From Ensifer oleiphilus (lineage in GTDB: Bacteria; Pseudomonadota; Alphaproteobacteria; Rhizobiales; Rhizobiaceae), in contig NZ_JABWDU010000005.1 of NCBI RefSeq assembly GCF_013371465.1, positions 186,001 to 250,000 on the forward strand: a DNA stretch of 64,000 nucleotides, in the 5' to 3' direction. This document shows, piece after piece, positions 55,026-63,032 of the stretch. The notes under the pieces are model-generated. The model was not told the origin of the DNA and did not search any database. It saw only the letters and a program-made list of their open reading frames with translations. Made by a program: the position numbers and the translations under genes. The stretch's first letter is position 1. Every line of letters starts with the position of its first letter.

Positions 55026-55556
55026 ATGAATGAACGACGCATCAACGCGGCGGGCCTTTCGCTCGTCAAGCAGTGGGAGGGCCTGAAAACGAAGGCCTAC
55101 CAGGACGTCGCCGGCGTCTGGACCATCGGCTACGGCCATACCAGCGCCGCCGGCGAGCCAGTAGTTAAGCCTGGCATGGCTATCACCGAATCCAAGGCCG
55201 AAGAGATCCTGCGCGCCGACCTCGCTGTTTTTGAGGAACGCGTCGCGCGCCTCGTCAAGGTGCCGCTGAACGATAACCAGCACGCTGCACTTGTCTCTTT
55301 CGACTTCAACACCGGCAAACTTCACTCATCGACCCTGCTCAAGAAGCTGAACGCTGGCAACTATGACGCAGTGCCGGCCGAACTGATGAAGTGGGTCCAT
55401 GCTGGCGGCAAGCGAGTGAAGGGCCTCGTCAACCGGCGAACTGCCGAAGGCGCGCTCTGGGGCAAGGGCGTCGCGGCGCCAACGCCAACCGCACCCGGCT
55501 TCTGGGCCGCACTCGGCCGCTTCCTGCTCGCGCTGATCAAGGGGGGCAAGAAATGA
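55026..55556 (+). CDS. Endolysin, GH24 lysozyme
   Basis: The 176-residue muramidase has the catalytic triad E18-x8-D27-x5-T33 in the usual VKQWEGLKTKAYQDVAG and WTIGYGHT context. No signal-anchor precedes the domain, so release should need a holin. A hydrophobic, basic C-terminal segment (GFWAALGRFLLALIKGGKK) is added to the core and may touch the membrane. It overlaps the holin-like gene by four bases. Confidence 0.94.
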   Translation: MNERRINAAGLSLVKQWEGLKTKAYQDVAGVWTIGYGHTSAAGEPVVKPGMAITESKAEEILRADLAVFEERVARLVKVPLNDNQHAALVSFDFNTGKLHSSTLLKKLNAGNYDAVPAELMKWVHAGGKRVKGLVNRRTAEGALWGKGVAAPTPTAPGFWAALGRFLLALIKGGKK

Positions 55557-55768
55557 CCACAGGACAAATGTCACCCTTCATACGCATCGCCCTCTACATG
55601 ATTGCAGGCTGGCTATACGGCTCCGGCTACATCGGCGAGGAAGTCAGGTCGCTGATCACCGAAGATCCTGCCGTTGCCGCCTCTATCGAGGCAGGCATTG
55701 CTGCCGCTATCGGCGCCATTCCTGTGGCGTGGTGGCAGTGGGCGAGGAAGGCGGGGCATCCGACATGA
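55553..55768 (+). CDS. Holin-like membrane protein
   Basis: Seventy-one residues with two membrane segments (about 9-25 and 42-60) joined by a charged turn. The location after the endolysin and the ATGA overlap support a holin role. Identity as holin is inferred from position and topology. Confidence 0.7.
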   Translation: MTTGQMSPFIRIALYMIAGWLYGSGYIGEEVRSLITEDPAVAASIEAGIAAAIGAIPVAWWQWARKAGHPT

Positions 55769-56022
55769 TGCTTACCGCGTTCTTCGGAGGGCTCTGGTCC
55801 CGCATCACGGGTTGGCTGGCTCCGGTCGGCGTAGCGCTCGCGATCGTCGCGGGTGCTTTTCTCTATGGACGCTCCAGCGGCAAGGCTGACGCCAAGGCGG
55901 AGCAAGCTAAAGCAAACGCGAAAGCCATAAAAAGGGCGAGGGGCGTCGAAGATGAAGTTCAAAACATGGGGGGCGGCGATATTGATCGCGCTCTCGGTAA
56001 GTGGCTGCGTGACGGCCGGTAG
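55765..56022 (+). CDS. Rz-like inner-membrane spanin
   Basis: The 85-residue protein has an N-terminal membrane helix (17-36) and an Ala/Lys-rich coiled coil. This is the Rz (i-spanin) layout, although shorter than lambda Rz. The start lies in the previous gene's end. Its 3' half overlaps a lipoprotein gene in another frame, as in Rz/Rz1. Confidence 0.77.
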   Translation: MMLTAFFGGLWSRITGWLAPVGVALAIVAGAFLYGRSSGKADAKAEQAKANAKAIKRARGVEDEVQNMGGGDIDRALGKWLRDGR

Positions 56023-56143
56023 CTATTGCGACATTGCGCGCGCCGTTCGGCCATCCGTCGAAGACAAGATGACGGAAGGCACCAAGAGGCAGATCCTGGC
56101 GGAGAACTTCAAGTTGGAGAAGCTTTGCGGGGTGAGGGCGTGA
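55952..56143 (+). CDS. Rz1-like outer-membrane spanin lipoprotein
   Basis: The 63-residue product has a signal peptide with lipobox LSVSGC (Cys19). It begins inside the Rz-like gene in a different frame, the classical nested spanin arrangement. The mature chain is short and charged. Rz and Rz1 together fuse inner and outer membranes in the last lysis step. Confidence 0.77.
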   Translation: MKFKTWGAAILIALSVSGCVTAGSYCDIARAVRPSVEDKMTEGTKRQILAENFKLEKLCGVRA

Positions 56144-56445
56144 CCATAACCGCTGAACTGGTAGGATTCATGGTGATGGTCTTCGGAGCTGTTTCCGGCG
56201 TTTGGTGGCGGATTGAAAGTAAGGTCAAGGTCGCCGAGGACAAGGCAGACAAGGTAGCCGCCGACCTCGCCGCAGAGAAACTGCACACGGCCCAGACGTA
56301 CATCACCAAGCAGGGCATGCGGGAGGCCACGGAAAGCATCATGGAGGCGATCAGCGGCGTTAAGACCGCGGTGGACCATATGACGCTGCGCGTTGACCGT
56401 ATCGTCGAGAATCAGGCGAAGCCGCGGACAACGCGGACAGGGTGA
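56140..56445 (+). CDS. Membrane protein with coiled coil, lysis region
   Basis: From the GTG at 56140 (GTGA overlap) the gene encodes 101 residues. There is one membrane helix (4-23), then a coiled coil (27-85) and a basic tail. The layout recalls XhlA-type or pinholin-associated proteins. The role is inferred from the lysis cassette. Confidence 0.65.
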   Translation: MTITAELVGFMVMVFGAVSGVWWRIESKVKVAEDKADKVAADLAAEKLHTAQTYITKQGMREATESIMEAISGVKTAVDHMTLRVDRIVENQAKPRTTRTG

Positions 56446-56530
56446 GTATTCGCCGCCACGCCATTTGTAGTGGAGATTAGAAGCATAGAATCAGGTACGC
56501 TCCTCTCAGGTTGTCACTGGGAGGAGCATT

Positions 56531-57373
56531 TTGACGATCTGCATTGGAGTCAAGGCGAACGAGTGCATCGTCTTTGTCGCTGATAGCGCGACGACACTTG
56601 CATCCGTTGACGGCGCTGGTTCGCCAGCTGTCACCCGAGTGTACAATCACGCCGACAAAGTTTTCAATCTATTCCGAGGTCAACCTGTTTGCGCAATGAC
56701 TTGCGGTTTAGGTAACTTCGGCACGGAGTCGATCGCCACAATTGCTAAAGGAATTCGCCAGCGACTAATGTCGGGCGAGACGACAATCAGCGCTGAAAAC
56801 TATACGATTGAGAGTGTCATTAGGTTCTCCTTCGAGGTCTTTCTGGCGAAGTTTAATGCACTCGACGAAAAGATCGCGAAAGCGTCGAGTTTTGAATTCT
56901 TCGTTGGAGGGTATTCCCACAACAATGGTGGGAACGAGATCTGGAAGTTCGCGTTCATTCAGGGCAATGTCGTCGAACCCCAGTGCATCTCAGGTGTTGA
57001 TGACTGCGGCATTATATGGGCTGGCCAGCCGGAAGCATGCGTGCGACTGGTCCTGGGGATCTCGTCTCAGACTTACGAGGTCCTGAAAAGTGCCGGTTTG
57101 GATGACGCGCAAGCTTCACAACTGGTTCATAACTTAAGGCAGGCGTCAGAGGCGCCTTTACTGGAGCCGTCAATGCCAGTTATCGATGCCATCCGATTGG
57201 GAGAGTTCTTGGCCCAGACGACATCATCGTTTGTCAGGTTCCTTCCAGGCGCGGATACAGTCGGCGGTGATCTGGATATTGCGACGGTTACGAAATATGA
57301 GGGCTTCCGTTGGATAAAGAGGAAGCACTTTTACCCACGGGATCTGAATGGAGAGACAGATCATGTCAGCTGA
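56531..57373 (+). CDS. Proteasome-like Ntn-hydrolase
   Basis: The 280-residue protein begins M-TICIGVKANECIVFVADS. If Met is removed, Thr1 would be the nucleophile, with Asp17 and a Lys (K42, in ADKVFNL) at the places of T1/D17/K33 of proteasome beta subunits and HslV. A loop of about nine extra residues separates D17 from the Lys. The GLGNFG segment follows. It is longer than HslV (about 175) by a C-terminal helical region. A GGGAGGAG RBS precedes the ATG. Activity and substrate are unknown; no ATPase partner is nearby. Confidence 0.68.
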   Translation: MTICIGVKANECIVFVADSATTLASVDGAGSPAVTRVYNHADKVFNLFRGQPVCAMTCGLGNFGTESIATIAKGIRQRLMSGETTISAENYTIESVIRFSFEVFLAKFNALDEKIAKASSFEFFVGGYSHNNGGNEIWKFAFIQGNVVEPQCISGVDDCGIIWAGQPEACVRLVLGISSQTYEVLKSAGLDDAQASQLVHNLRQASEAPLLEPSMPVIDAIRLGEFLAQTTSSFVRFLPGADTVGGDLDIATVTKYEGFRWIKRKHFYPRDLNGETDHVS

Positions 57374-57545
57374 TACGAAGAAGTCCGTGAAACTGGAGTC
57401 GCAGCCCGTCAAGGCCATCTCCATGCCGGAGTATCGTTTTCAGGACTATGTCACGACTGAGCACTTTTCGTCGATTGACCGCTCGCGCAACGATGATCGA
57501 GATGGGGCGATTGACCTGAGAGGCGTAACGCTCAACCTCTCTTAA
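57363..57545 (+). CDS. Small partner of the proteasome-like protein (60 residues)
   Basis: The ATG at 57363 lies inside the end of the Ntn-hydrolase gene (11-base overlap), so the two are co-translated. The product is polar and probably disordered in its first half, with RFQDYVTTEHFSSIDRS central and VTLNLS at the C-terminus. It could be a substrate, cap or inhibitor. An intrinsic terminator follows. Confidence 0.65.
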   Translation: MSADTKKSVKLESQPVKAISMPEYRFQDYVTTEHFSSIDRSRNDDRDGAIDLRGVTLNLS

Positions 57546-57566
57546 AAACAACCAGCCACCCACACC

Positions 57567-57607
57567 AAGGCCCGCTACCCTAATCGGTGGCGGGCCTTTT
57601 TTTGTTT
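57567..57607 (+). terminator. Strong intrinsic terminator ending the late operon
   Basis: AGGCCCGC with TACC pairs with GGT and GGCGGGCCT around a short loop, followed by TTTTTTTG. It marks the boundary between the rightward late genes and the leftward accessory arm. Confidence 0.85.
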
Positions 57608-57649
57608 TATTGGAGCCCGTTGCGGCGCGGCAGTGCGGATGCGGAGTGT

Positions 57650-58630
57650 TTACACACTCTGGATTTTGGCGAGCCATAGGCTATCGGGATTAAAAGGCAT
57701 CCTGGATCCCTTGTTCACCAGCACGGTTCCGTCGTTTGAGCATGCAAATGCGACCCAGCCCCCAGGTCCACCATTAGACCATTCATCTGTCTCCCACGCG
57801 ACCTTGCCCATACCGTCCATCATTCCAAAACGGAACCATATATCGGGGCCAAGCTTCGTCTGAGCATGCATCTCCAGCACGATCTGGCTGTCGAGTAGCG
57901 AGACTGGGTGTATGGTGTAGTAATTTCGAGCCTTGCCGATTTTTTCAGACTCGTTCCAGAAAATCTCGTGAGATTGGGAGTCAATCCGCCCGGACCGGCA
58001 ATACCAGCGGTCGGAGAATAGAAAATCAGTCGCGTGGATCTGAACAAGATAATCGAGGTTATTCAGGCCAAGAGTGGGAAAGCCACCGCCTTCAACTTTG
58101 TTCGCGCTGCTCCATTTGATCGTCAGGTTGCTACGGTCTAGATCTCCGACTTGCGCGTTGATGTTTGACATGGCTGTCATGTGTTCTGACCAAACCGCGA
58201 CGGTTCGTGGAGATCGACGCGCACTGCGGATCTGCCCCGCCATGCTGTAGTCGTTGAATAGAAGCGGCTTATTCCAATGAATTCGCCGGTTTACTTCAAC
58301 CATCCCGACTATGTAGTGGGATTTTTGGCTGTCAGAATTTTCACTGTAGAAAACAATCACTGTGCCGAAGTTGTCGATCGAGACAGAATGTACGGAGGTT
58401 TTTTTTAGCCCTTCCACTACCACTCCATGCGATAGCATCGTGATCGAGTTCTTTTCCGGAACCACCTTGCCGAGCACCCACAAGATTTTACCTTCTTCCA
58501 CCCGGACAAAAATGGCCGTGTGGTCGTCATTCATGTCGAGAATATTGCCGTATGGAAAGGGATCCGCTAGGGGCTGATCTGCCCAAACAAGGAAATTCAC
58601 AGCTACCGCTCCGTTCGCTTGTAGTTGCAT
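57650..58630 (-). CDS. Propeller-like protein of unknown function
   Basis: The 326-residue protein contains about six repeats of the pattern hydrophobic strand, G-x-V/I, then I-x-W. Examples are GRIDSQSHEIFWNESEKIG and GMMDGMGKVAWETDEWS. This suggests a beta-propeller or lectin-like fold. No signal peptide. Lower GC than neighbouring phage genes hints at recent transfer. It may be secreted, bind carbohydrate or be a toxin component; nothing settles this. Confidence 0.6.
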   Translation of the reverse strand: MQLQANGAVAVNFLVWADQPLADPFPYGNILDMNDDHTAIFVRVEEGKILWVLGKVVPEKNSITMLSHGVVVEGLKKTSVHSVSIDNFGTVIVFYSENSDSQKSHYIVGMVEVNRRIHWNKPLLFNDYSMAGQIRSARRSPRTVAVWSEHMTAMSNINAQVGDLDRSNLTIKWSSANKVEGGGFPTLGLNNLDYLVQIHATDFLFSDRWYCRSGRIDSQSHEIFWNESEKIGKARNYYTIHPVSLLDSQIVLEMHAQTKLGPDIWFRFGMMDGMGKVAWETDEWSNGGPGGWVAFACSNDGTVLVNKGSRMPFNPDSLWLAKIQSV

Positions 58631-58729
58631 TCAGCGGTAGCGTTAGCCAGCCTGAAGATCAACTGTGGGTCGACAGTGCGGTTAATTTAGTTCAGGCGCA
58701 GGGGGACTCTTGTTCAAACATGGGAACCT

Positions 58730-59020
58730 TCACTCCTTCCCATCCAGCAAGATGCGCAGCGTCCGGATCATGTCTGCCGCATCGAGCAACGCCGCCTTGA
58801 TTTGCTCGTCGGTCCGCTTGTCGATCGCAGCGGCAGTCGTCTGAAGGTCTATCACGGCATCGGCTTCCGTGTTGCTGCTGGGTATGCCGGCCTGGTCACG
58901 CATTTCACGGATGGTGACGACCGCACGCTCGAGCAGCCGGCGCTTTTCAAATGTCGTTAGGTGTTGGGACTGGTTCGCGGCCCAGATTAGTTCGGCGACG
59001 AAGGATGTGACGGCGGACAT
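58730..59020 (-). CDS. Accessory phage protein (96 residues)
   Basis: From the ATG at 59020 (MSAVTSFVAELIW) the product is mostly helical, with REMRDQAGIPSS and a C-terminal LLDAADMIRTLRILL segment. No domain recognised. The frame stays open upstream to 59095. Confidence 0.6.
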   Translation of the reverse strand: MSAVTSFVAELIWAANQSQHLTTFEKRRLLERAVVTIREMRDQAGIPSSNTEADAVIDLQTTAAAIDKRTDEQIKAALLDAADMIRTLRILLDGKE

Positions 59021-59051
59021 GACTGGGAGCGTACAACGCTGCTGTGCAGCG

Positions 59052-59330
59052 TCAATGTGGGGCAGACGGCTTGTGCCACGTGGCCTCAGATGCAAGCTCT
59101 ATGTATCGCCCGATCGACCAGAGGTAATCCGTAATCTCCTGCCTGAGGGCGTCTTCGTCGCCGTACTTTTCACTGATGCGGGCAACCTCGTTGAGGTCCG
59201 CGTTGCTGGGTTGCATGTCGCCGGCGACATAGGTGTAGCGGCCGACGGCGCAGATATCGCAACCGGCTGCTATCATCTCATCGACGAAATCCTTCACCTC
59301 ACTTGCCTTCATTTTCTTGCGTTGGGGCAT
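59052..59330 (-). CDS. Accessory phage protein (92 residues)
   Basis: The ATG at 59330 gives MPQRKKMKASEVKDF. The protein is acidic and helical, with a single CDIC that could bind a metal only in a dimer. Function unknown. Confidence 0.6.
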   Translation of the reverse strand: MPQRKKMKASEVKDFVDEMIAAGCDICAVGRYTYVAGDMQPSNADLNEVARISEKYGDEDALRQEITDYLWSIGRYIELASEATWHKPSAPH

Positions 59331-59496
59331 TCCTGTGTTCCTCCGTGGCGAGATCAAGCAGGTGTAAAGCACCGCGCCAAGTTGCGATATTGTAGGATTC
59401 GCCTAGGAAGATTTCGGGGTACGGCGGGAGACCAGTGTATGCCTCAGCGAGGGCGGGACTACTATACGCGGCCGAGCCAGCATTGGCGGCTTTCCG

Positions 59497-59730
59497 TCAG
59501 AACTCTCCGACGTCGACGTTCGGAAGTTTCCCAGGGATGTTGGCGGCCACATTCACCAGCATGAGCGGCTCGACGCTGTAGCTGGCGTAGCAGGGCACTT
59601 GAGAGACATCTACCTCGAGCCCCATTTTCGCGGCGAACTTCACCGCCGCGTTGAACTCGCGCATGGCGTCACGCAAACGCTCCTGCGCCTCGCGTTGGTC
59701 TCGGGTGTGGGGGAATTCTAGAATATCCAT
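59497..59730 (-). CDS. Accessory phage protein (77 residues)
   Basis: From the ATG at 59730 (MDILEFPHTRDQREAQ). A charged helix comes first, then a beta-like CYASYSVEPLMLVNVAAN region. No domain recognised. An AAGGAATC RBS precedes it. Confidence 0.6.
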   Translation of the reverse strand: MDILEFPHTRDQREAQERLRDAMREFNAAVKFAAKMGLEVDVSQVPCYASYSVEPLMLVNVAANIPGKLPNVDVGEF

Positions 59731-59811
59731 GTCCGATTCCTTCAGAGCATTCGGCAGCGACGGCCGGATGGCAGCACACGAAAGCGGCCGTAAAGCCTGC
59801 AATCCATCTCT

Positions 59812-60561
59812 TCACAATAGCAGCGCCTCTTGGGTGGTGGCCGGCGCTGCTACCTGAACGATCTTCAGCTTGTCGTCGGGCAGGGGGCGCTGCAGGGCAT
59901 AGGCTTCTGACCACGGAGCGGTCAGCCACGTCTGTACCTCGTCCCGTGTGGTCAGGAGCACAGGCATCGCTTTCTGGTGGATCGGCGCAACGACGCCATT
60001 CGGTTCCGTCGTTAGAAACGCGAAGAGGTCTATCGTGACGAGCCCATCCTTGATCTTTCGAACGCTGGTCCAGTCCTTCACCCAAATGCCGGCGAAGAAC
60101 ATCAGCGGCTCGTCACCTGTGCTCGCGAACCATGCGTTGGGCGTGCGGCCGCCTTCGACCTTGCTTGCCGGATCCGGTTCGGCGAAACGGGTTACCGGAA
60201 CGACACAGCGGTTCCCGACTTCCAGCCAACGCTTCCAGTGCTTGCTGGAGGTGTTGCGAACGTTTGTGGTGCCGCCGTCGGGCTCCATTTTCAGGAGTTC
60301 GTCGAAGTTGACTTCTTTGCCCTTGGCGCGAAGTTTATCGGCACGCTTCGTGGCTGCGTCGAGCTGCGCTTTGCTCGATGAAGGCATACCCCAACGCACC
60401 ATGGCGAGTTCGCGCCGGTCCTCGTTGTTGCGGATGATGGGCGCGAAGCGATCGGGGTAAATGTCGACTGACGGCTCGAGGTTGCCGACCAGGTCGTGGG
60501 TGATCGAAATGAAATCACGGATGGCTTGCTGGTTGGTGGTCAAATTATAGAGATTGCACAT
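59812..60561 (-). CDS. SRAP-domain protein (YedK/HMCES family)
   Basis: SRAP proteins bind abasic sites in single-stranded DNA through their N-terminal Cys. The 249-residue protein begins MCNLYN, so Cys2 would be exposed after Met removal. Candidate active-site residues N103, E128 (TRFAEPD) and H195 (PIHQKAMPVLL) are in order. It may protect phage DNA during replication. Confidence 0.88.
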   Translation of the reverse strand: MCNLYNLTTNQQAIRDFISITHDLVGNLEPSVDIYPDRFAPIIRNNEDRRELAMVRWGMPSSSKAQLDAATKRADKLRAKGKEVNFDELLKMEPDGGTTNVRNTSSKHWKRWLEVGNRCVVPVTRFAEPDPASKVEGGRTPNAWFASTGDEPLMFFAGIWVKDWTSVRKIKDGLVTIDLFAFLTTEPNGVVAPIHQKAMPVLLTTRDEVQTWLTAPWSEAYALQRPLPDDKLKIVQVAAPATTQEALLL

Positions 60562-60576
60562 CGCCTTTGCTCACCT

Positions 60577-60900
60577 TCAGTAGAAGTCGTCTTTCCACAC
60601 TGGTCTAGGCACCATCTTGATCCTCACCAGCTTACGGATCTGGAGCTTTCCAGTGTCGGCGCCCCATGGCAACTCAAATTGCGCCCGCAGATAGTCCTTG
60701 TGTTTGCATACATCGCACCGAAAGTGGCGCGCGATTTCGTCGATCGGCACGTCGCCGCAGAGCTTCAGCAGGTCGCTGCAGCGGTATCGGCGTGTGATAC
60801 GACAATACATGCAGTCAATTCTGACGATTTGGCGGGTCTCCTCGGCCTTGCTCAGGGTGTGCATGCGTTGACGACGGGTTAGACCATTCTGTTCCGGCAT
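60577..60900 (-). CDS. Cys-pair (zinc-ribbon-like) accessory protein
   Basis: The 107-residue basic protein has CMYC near residue 30 and CDVC near 62, a pattern that could bind one zinc. In between is RCSDLLKLCGDVPIDEIARH. Such proteins often bind nucleic acid. The gene is 16 bases upstream of the SRAP gene on the same strand, and they may be co-transcribed. Confidence 0.65.
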   Translation of the reverse strand: MPEQNGLTRRQRMHTLSKAEETRQIVRIDCMYCRITRRYRCSDLLKLCGDVPIDEIARHFRCDVCKHKDYLRAQFELPWGADTGKLQIRKLVRIKMVPRPVWKDDFY

Positions 60901-60904
60901 GGCG

Positions 60905-61114
60905 TCACGCGGTGGGTTGGGCGCTCTCGTCGACGGATGGCCGCCAGCCGCGCGTAAAGCCCAAGCTCATCGAAATTTCGGCTAGGGCAAGCTGTTCGCG
61001 GAGACGTCGGCAATCGTTAAGAAGCGTCTGGATAGTCGCGATCGCATCACCGTCGTGCCAGGCGAGGGCGGCTGCTAGTTCATCGGTTTCGGGTAGGGAC
61101 TGAACGGCGGACAT
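60905..61114 (-). CDS. Small accessory protein (69 residues)
   Basis: The acidic, helical product from the ATG at 61114 (MSAVQSLPETDELA) has no recognised domain. It lies 4 bases before the Cys-pair gene, so the two and the SRAP gene probably form one operon. Confidence 0.6.
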   Translation of the reverse strand: MSAVQSLPETDELAAALAWHDGDAIATIQTLLNDCRRLREQLALAEISMSLGFTRGWRPSVDESAQPTA

Positions 61115-61233
61115 GGCTTCTCCTTCTCCGCTGGGGCGGAGTGTATCGCTATTGTGCTGGGAGGCGGCCGCAACGCCGTGAATGTTCTTATTATGTTCTG
61201 GTTTGGTGGGGAGTCAAGCCTTTCGAACCAACG

Positions 61234-61869
61234 TCACGCAGGCAGTAGTCCTTCAGCCGTCAACCTCTCCTCAATTTTTGAAACAAGGCGAGTGGTCATG
61301 TCTTCGGCCCTATCAACTTGCGCTTTCGTGACACCCCTGGCCAACACTTCACCATGCGCGATCGCGCCCCGAAGCGTAACAAACTCATCTAGCCTTGTGA
61401 TCACCTGCTCGTTTGAGCAGCGATGCCATAACCAGTTTCTCTCGACAGAGGCGATCCCCAGAATATCTTGAAACAGAGATCTCACTTGGTTCGATTTCGG
61501 CGTGTTGAGCTCAGCGGCTCTCGCTTCAGCCAACGAGCGTGCCACCTCCTTCCATCCATTTCCGGTCACATTCTCCCAAGTTCGCTCGTCGTCAGCTTTC
61601 CGGATGTGTTTGTGGACCATCCGCCTTATCGGCGCGAGAAGTGCCTGGGGTGTTTCCGCTGCAGTGATATTTCTGTCCGCGCACTCAAGCGCGACTACTT
61701 CGACGTACGTTTCCCACGACGCACAAAGCAGGACGATTGCAGATTTGTTGAGCGACGCCAATGAGGCCGCCCGTCGACCCCGTGCAACTCCTCCCGCATC
61801 CGCGTGAAACTGCCGGAGGTTGTCGACGTCTTGGAGAGCTCTGAGATAGGCGGAGAATGCTAAGGACAT
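61234..61869 (-). CDS. HEPN-domain protein (RiboL-PSP-HEPN-like)
   Basis: The 211-residue, all-helical protein has SAIVLLCASWETYVEVVALE (43-62) and the HEPN ribonuclease motif R-x4-H at R167-H172 (RGAIAH). HEPN proteins act as RNases in toxin-antitoxin and abortive-infection systems. No antitoxin-like gene is obvious next door. The catalytic motif is intact, so a protective or exclusion function for the lysogen is plausible. Confidence 0.77.
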   Translation of the reverse strand: MSLAFSAYLRALQDVDNLRQFHADAGGVARGRRAASLASLNKSAIVLLCASWETYVEVVALECADRNITAAETPQALLAPIRRMVHKHIRKADDERTWENVTGNGWKEVARSLAEARAAELNTPKSNQVRSLFQDILGIASVERNWLWHRCSNEQVITRLDEFVTLRGAIAHGEVLARGVTKAQVDRAEDMTTRLVSKIEERLTAEGLLPA

Positions 61870-61947
61870 AGTGGATGTTCATCAGTCTGGGAGGCTAAGG
61901 GCCGATGAAAAAAGTGGGTGGACTGGCGAAATCTGGGCGCCTTACTG

Positions 61948-62280
61948 CTACTTACACCCCTTCGCCTTCAGCGAAGACTCGATAGCCGTCACCTTGCCCT
62001 TCGACACAGCAACCTGACCTTCCTTGTCGCCGCCGAACGTGCTGGACATGGGCACACCAATCAGAAAGACGCCCATGGCGTCGCCAGTTGCTGCGTCGTG
62101 CTGCTGCTTGGACAGGCTTGAGAGAACTGCGCGCTCTTTAATCAGTTCCTGTGCGAGGCCTTGGCAGCTCTGGTTCGAATAGGCAGCCATCGGAATATCG
62201 ACAGGCACGATCGCATCCGGACGCTTGGCGCACGAAGAAGCAGCCAGCACAGTGACCAGCGCGAAATAACGGACTTTCAT
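61948..62280 (-). CDS. Small lipoprotein
   Basis: The 110-residue protein has a signal peptide and lipobox AASSC (Cys17). The mature region has a CQGLAQELIKERAVLSSL helix, a Gly/hydrophobic stretch (MGVFLIGVPMSS) and a C-terminal KGC. Similar short lipoproteins are common in rhizobia and their phages. It might serve in superinfection exclusion, but that is inference. Confidence 0.75.
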   Translation of the reverse strand: MKVRYFALVTVLAASSCAKRPDAIVPVDIPMAAYSNQSCQGLAQELIKERAVLSSLSKQQHDAATGDAMGVFLIGVPMSSTFGGDKEGQVAVSKGKVTAIESSLKAKGCK

Positions 62281-62411
62281 GAATTCCCCTCAGCTTTTAC
62301 TAAAATACCCCGCACAGACGTAAGCACGCGGTTTTGCGCGCGGGAAGGGGACGATATCCAGAGTTGCTGTTTTTGGGGTTCAATCCACGGTTTTGTGACG
62401 ATCGATGGTGC

Positions 62412-62675
62412 CTATAAAATATCCCAGCCGCTCTCCCACCAACGCGCCTGATCGCCGACAGCCTGTGCACACTTCCTAGCGTCGGCACGTGCCTCTTTTT
62501 TTGTTTTGTAGAAGCGCTTGCGGCCACTCTCAAGATGCTCGACTAGCCAACGTTCCTTGCGGCCGTACGCACGCGGTAAGCCAGTGGCCTGACCATCCCA
62601 GACAACGAACTTACCATTCGGCTGCTCGTCGACGAGTTCAACAAACCCGGGGTCACGAAGTGATGGAGCGAACAT
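62412..62675 (-). CDS. Accessory protein of unknown function (87 residues)
   Basis: From the ATG at 62675 (MFAPSLRDPGFVELV). Beta-rich first half, then an RKERWLVEHLESGRKRFYKT segment and a charged helix. Shape and size recall AP2/integrase-type DNA-binding folds, but this is not secure. Confidence 0.55.
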   Translation of the reverse strand: MFAPSLRDPGFVELVDEQPNGKFVVWDGQATGLPRAYGRKERWLVEHLESGRKRFYKTKKEARADARKCAQAVGDQARWWESGWDIL

Positions 62676-62772
62676 TCCGATTCCGCTTGTCGCGTGAACG
62701 TGGCGGCAAGCTGCCCCACGGTCGAGAAAGGCGCAACCGCGACTTTGGAGGGGTAATATCGGTAGCCGCACA

Positions 62773-62922
62773 TCATCTTAACAGCGGCACAAACGTCGGC
62801 GCTGTCCACGCGCCGATCGCAACCAACCCCAACACAAACGCGAGCACGACAGCAAGCCGGCCGGACGCGGATGCCTCGAACAGCCTCCCGAGCTTGAACA
62901 TCAGTTTGTCAGGGTGGTTCAT
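62773..62922 (-). CDS. Small membrane protein (49 residues)
   Basis: The frame from the ATG at 62922 encodes MNHPDKLMFKLGRLFEASAS, then a membrane helix (about 24-40) and a short tail. An AAAGGA RBS lies eight bases upstream. It could alter the host membrane, for example in exclusion. Confidence 0.6.
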   Translation of the reverse strand: MNHPDKLMFKLGRLFEASASGRLAVVLAFVLGLVAIGAWTAPTFVPLLR

Positions 62923-63032
62923 CGACGGTCCTTTCACCAATGGAATTGATGTGGAATCGCCCTGCGGTATGCGCCTCTGCGGGTCAAGTGCTGCTAAGGG
63001 GGATCAGCGCCGGAGCTGAGCCCCTCGGCACA

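Noticed and set aside
55026-55556. SAR endolysin
   Set aside because: There is no N-terminal hydrophobic signal-anchor; the hydrophobic segment is at the C-terminus.
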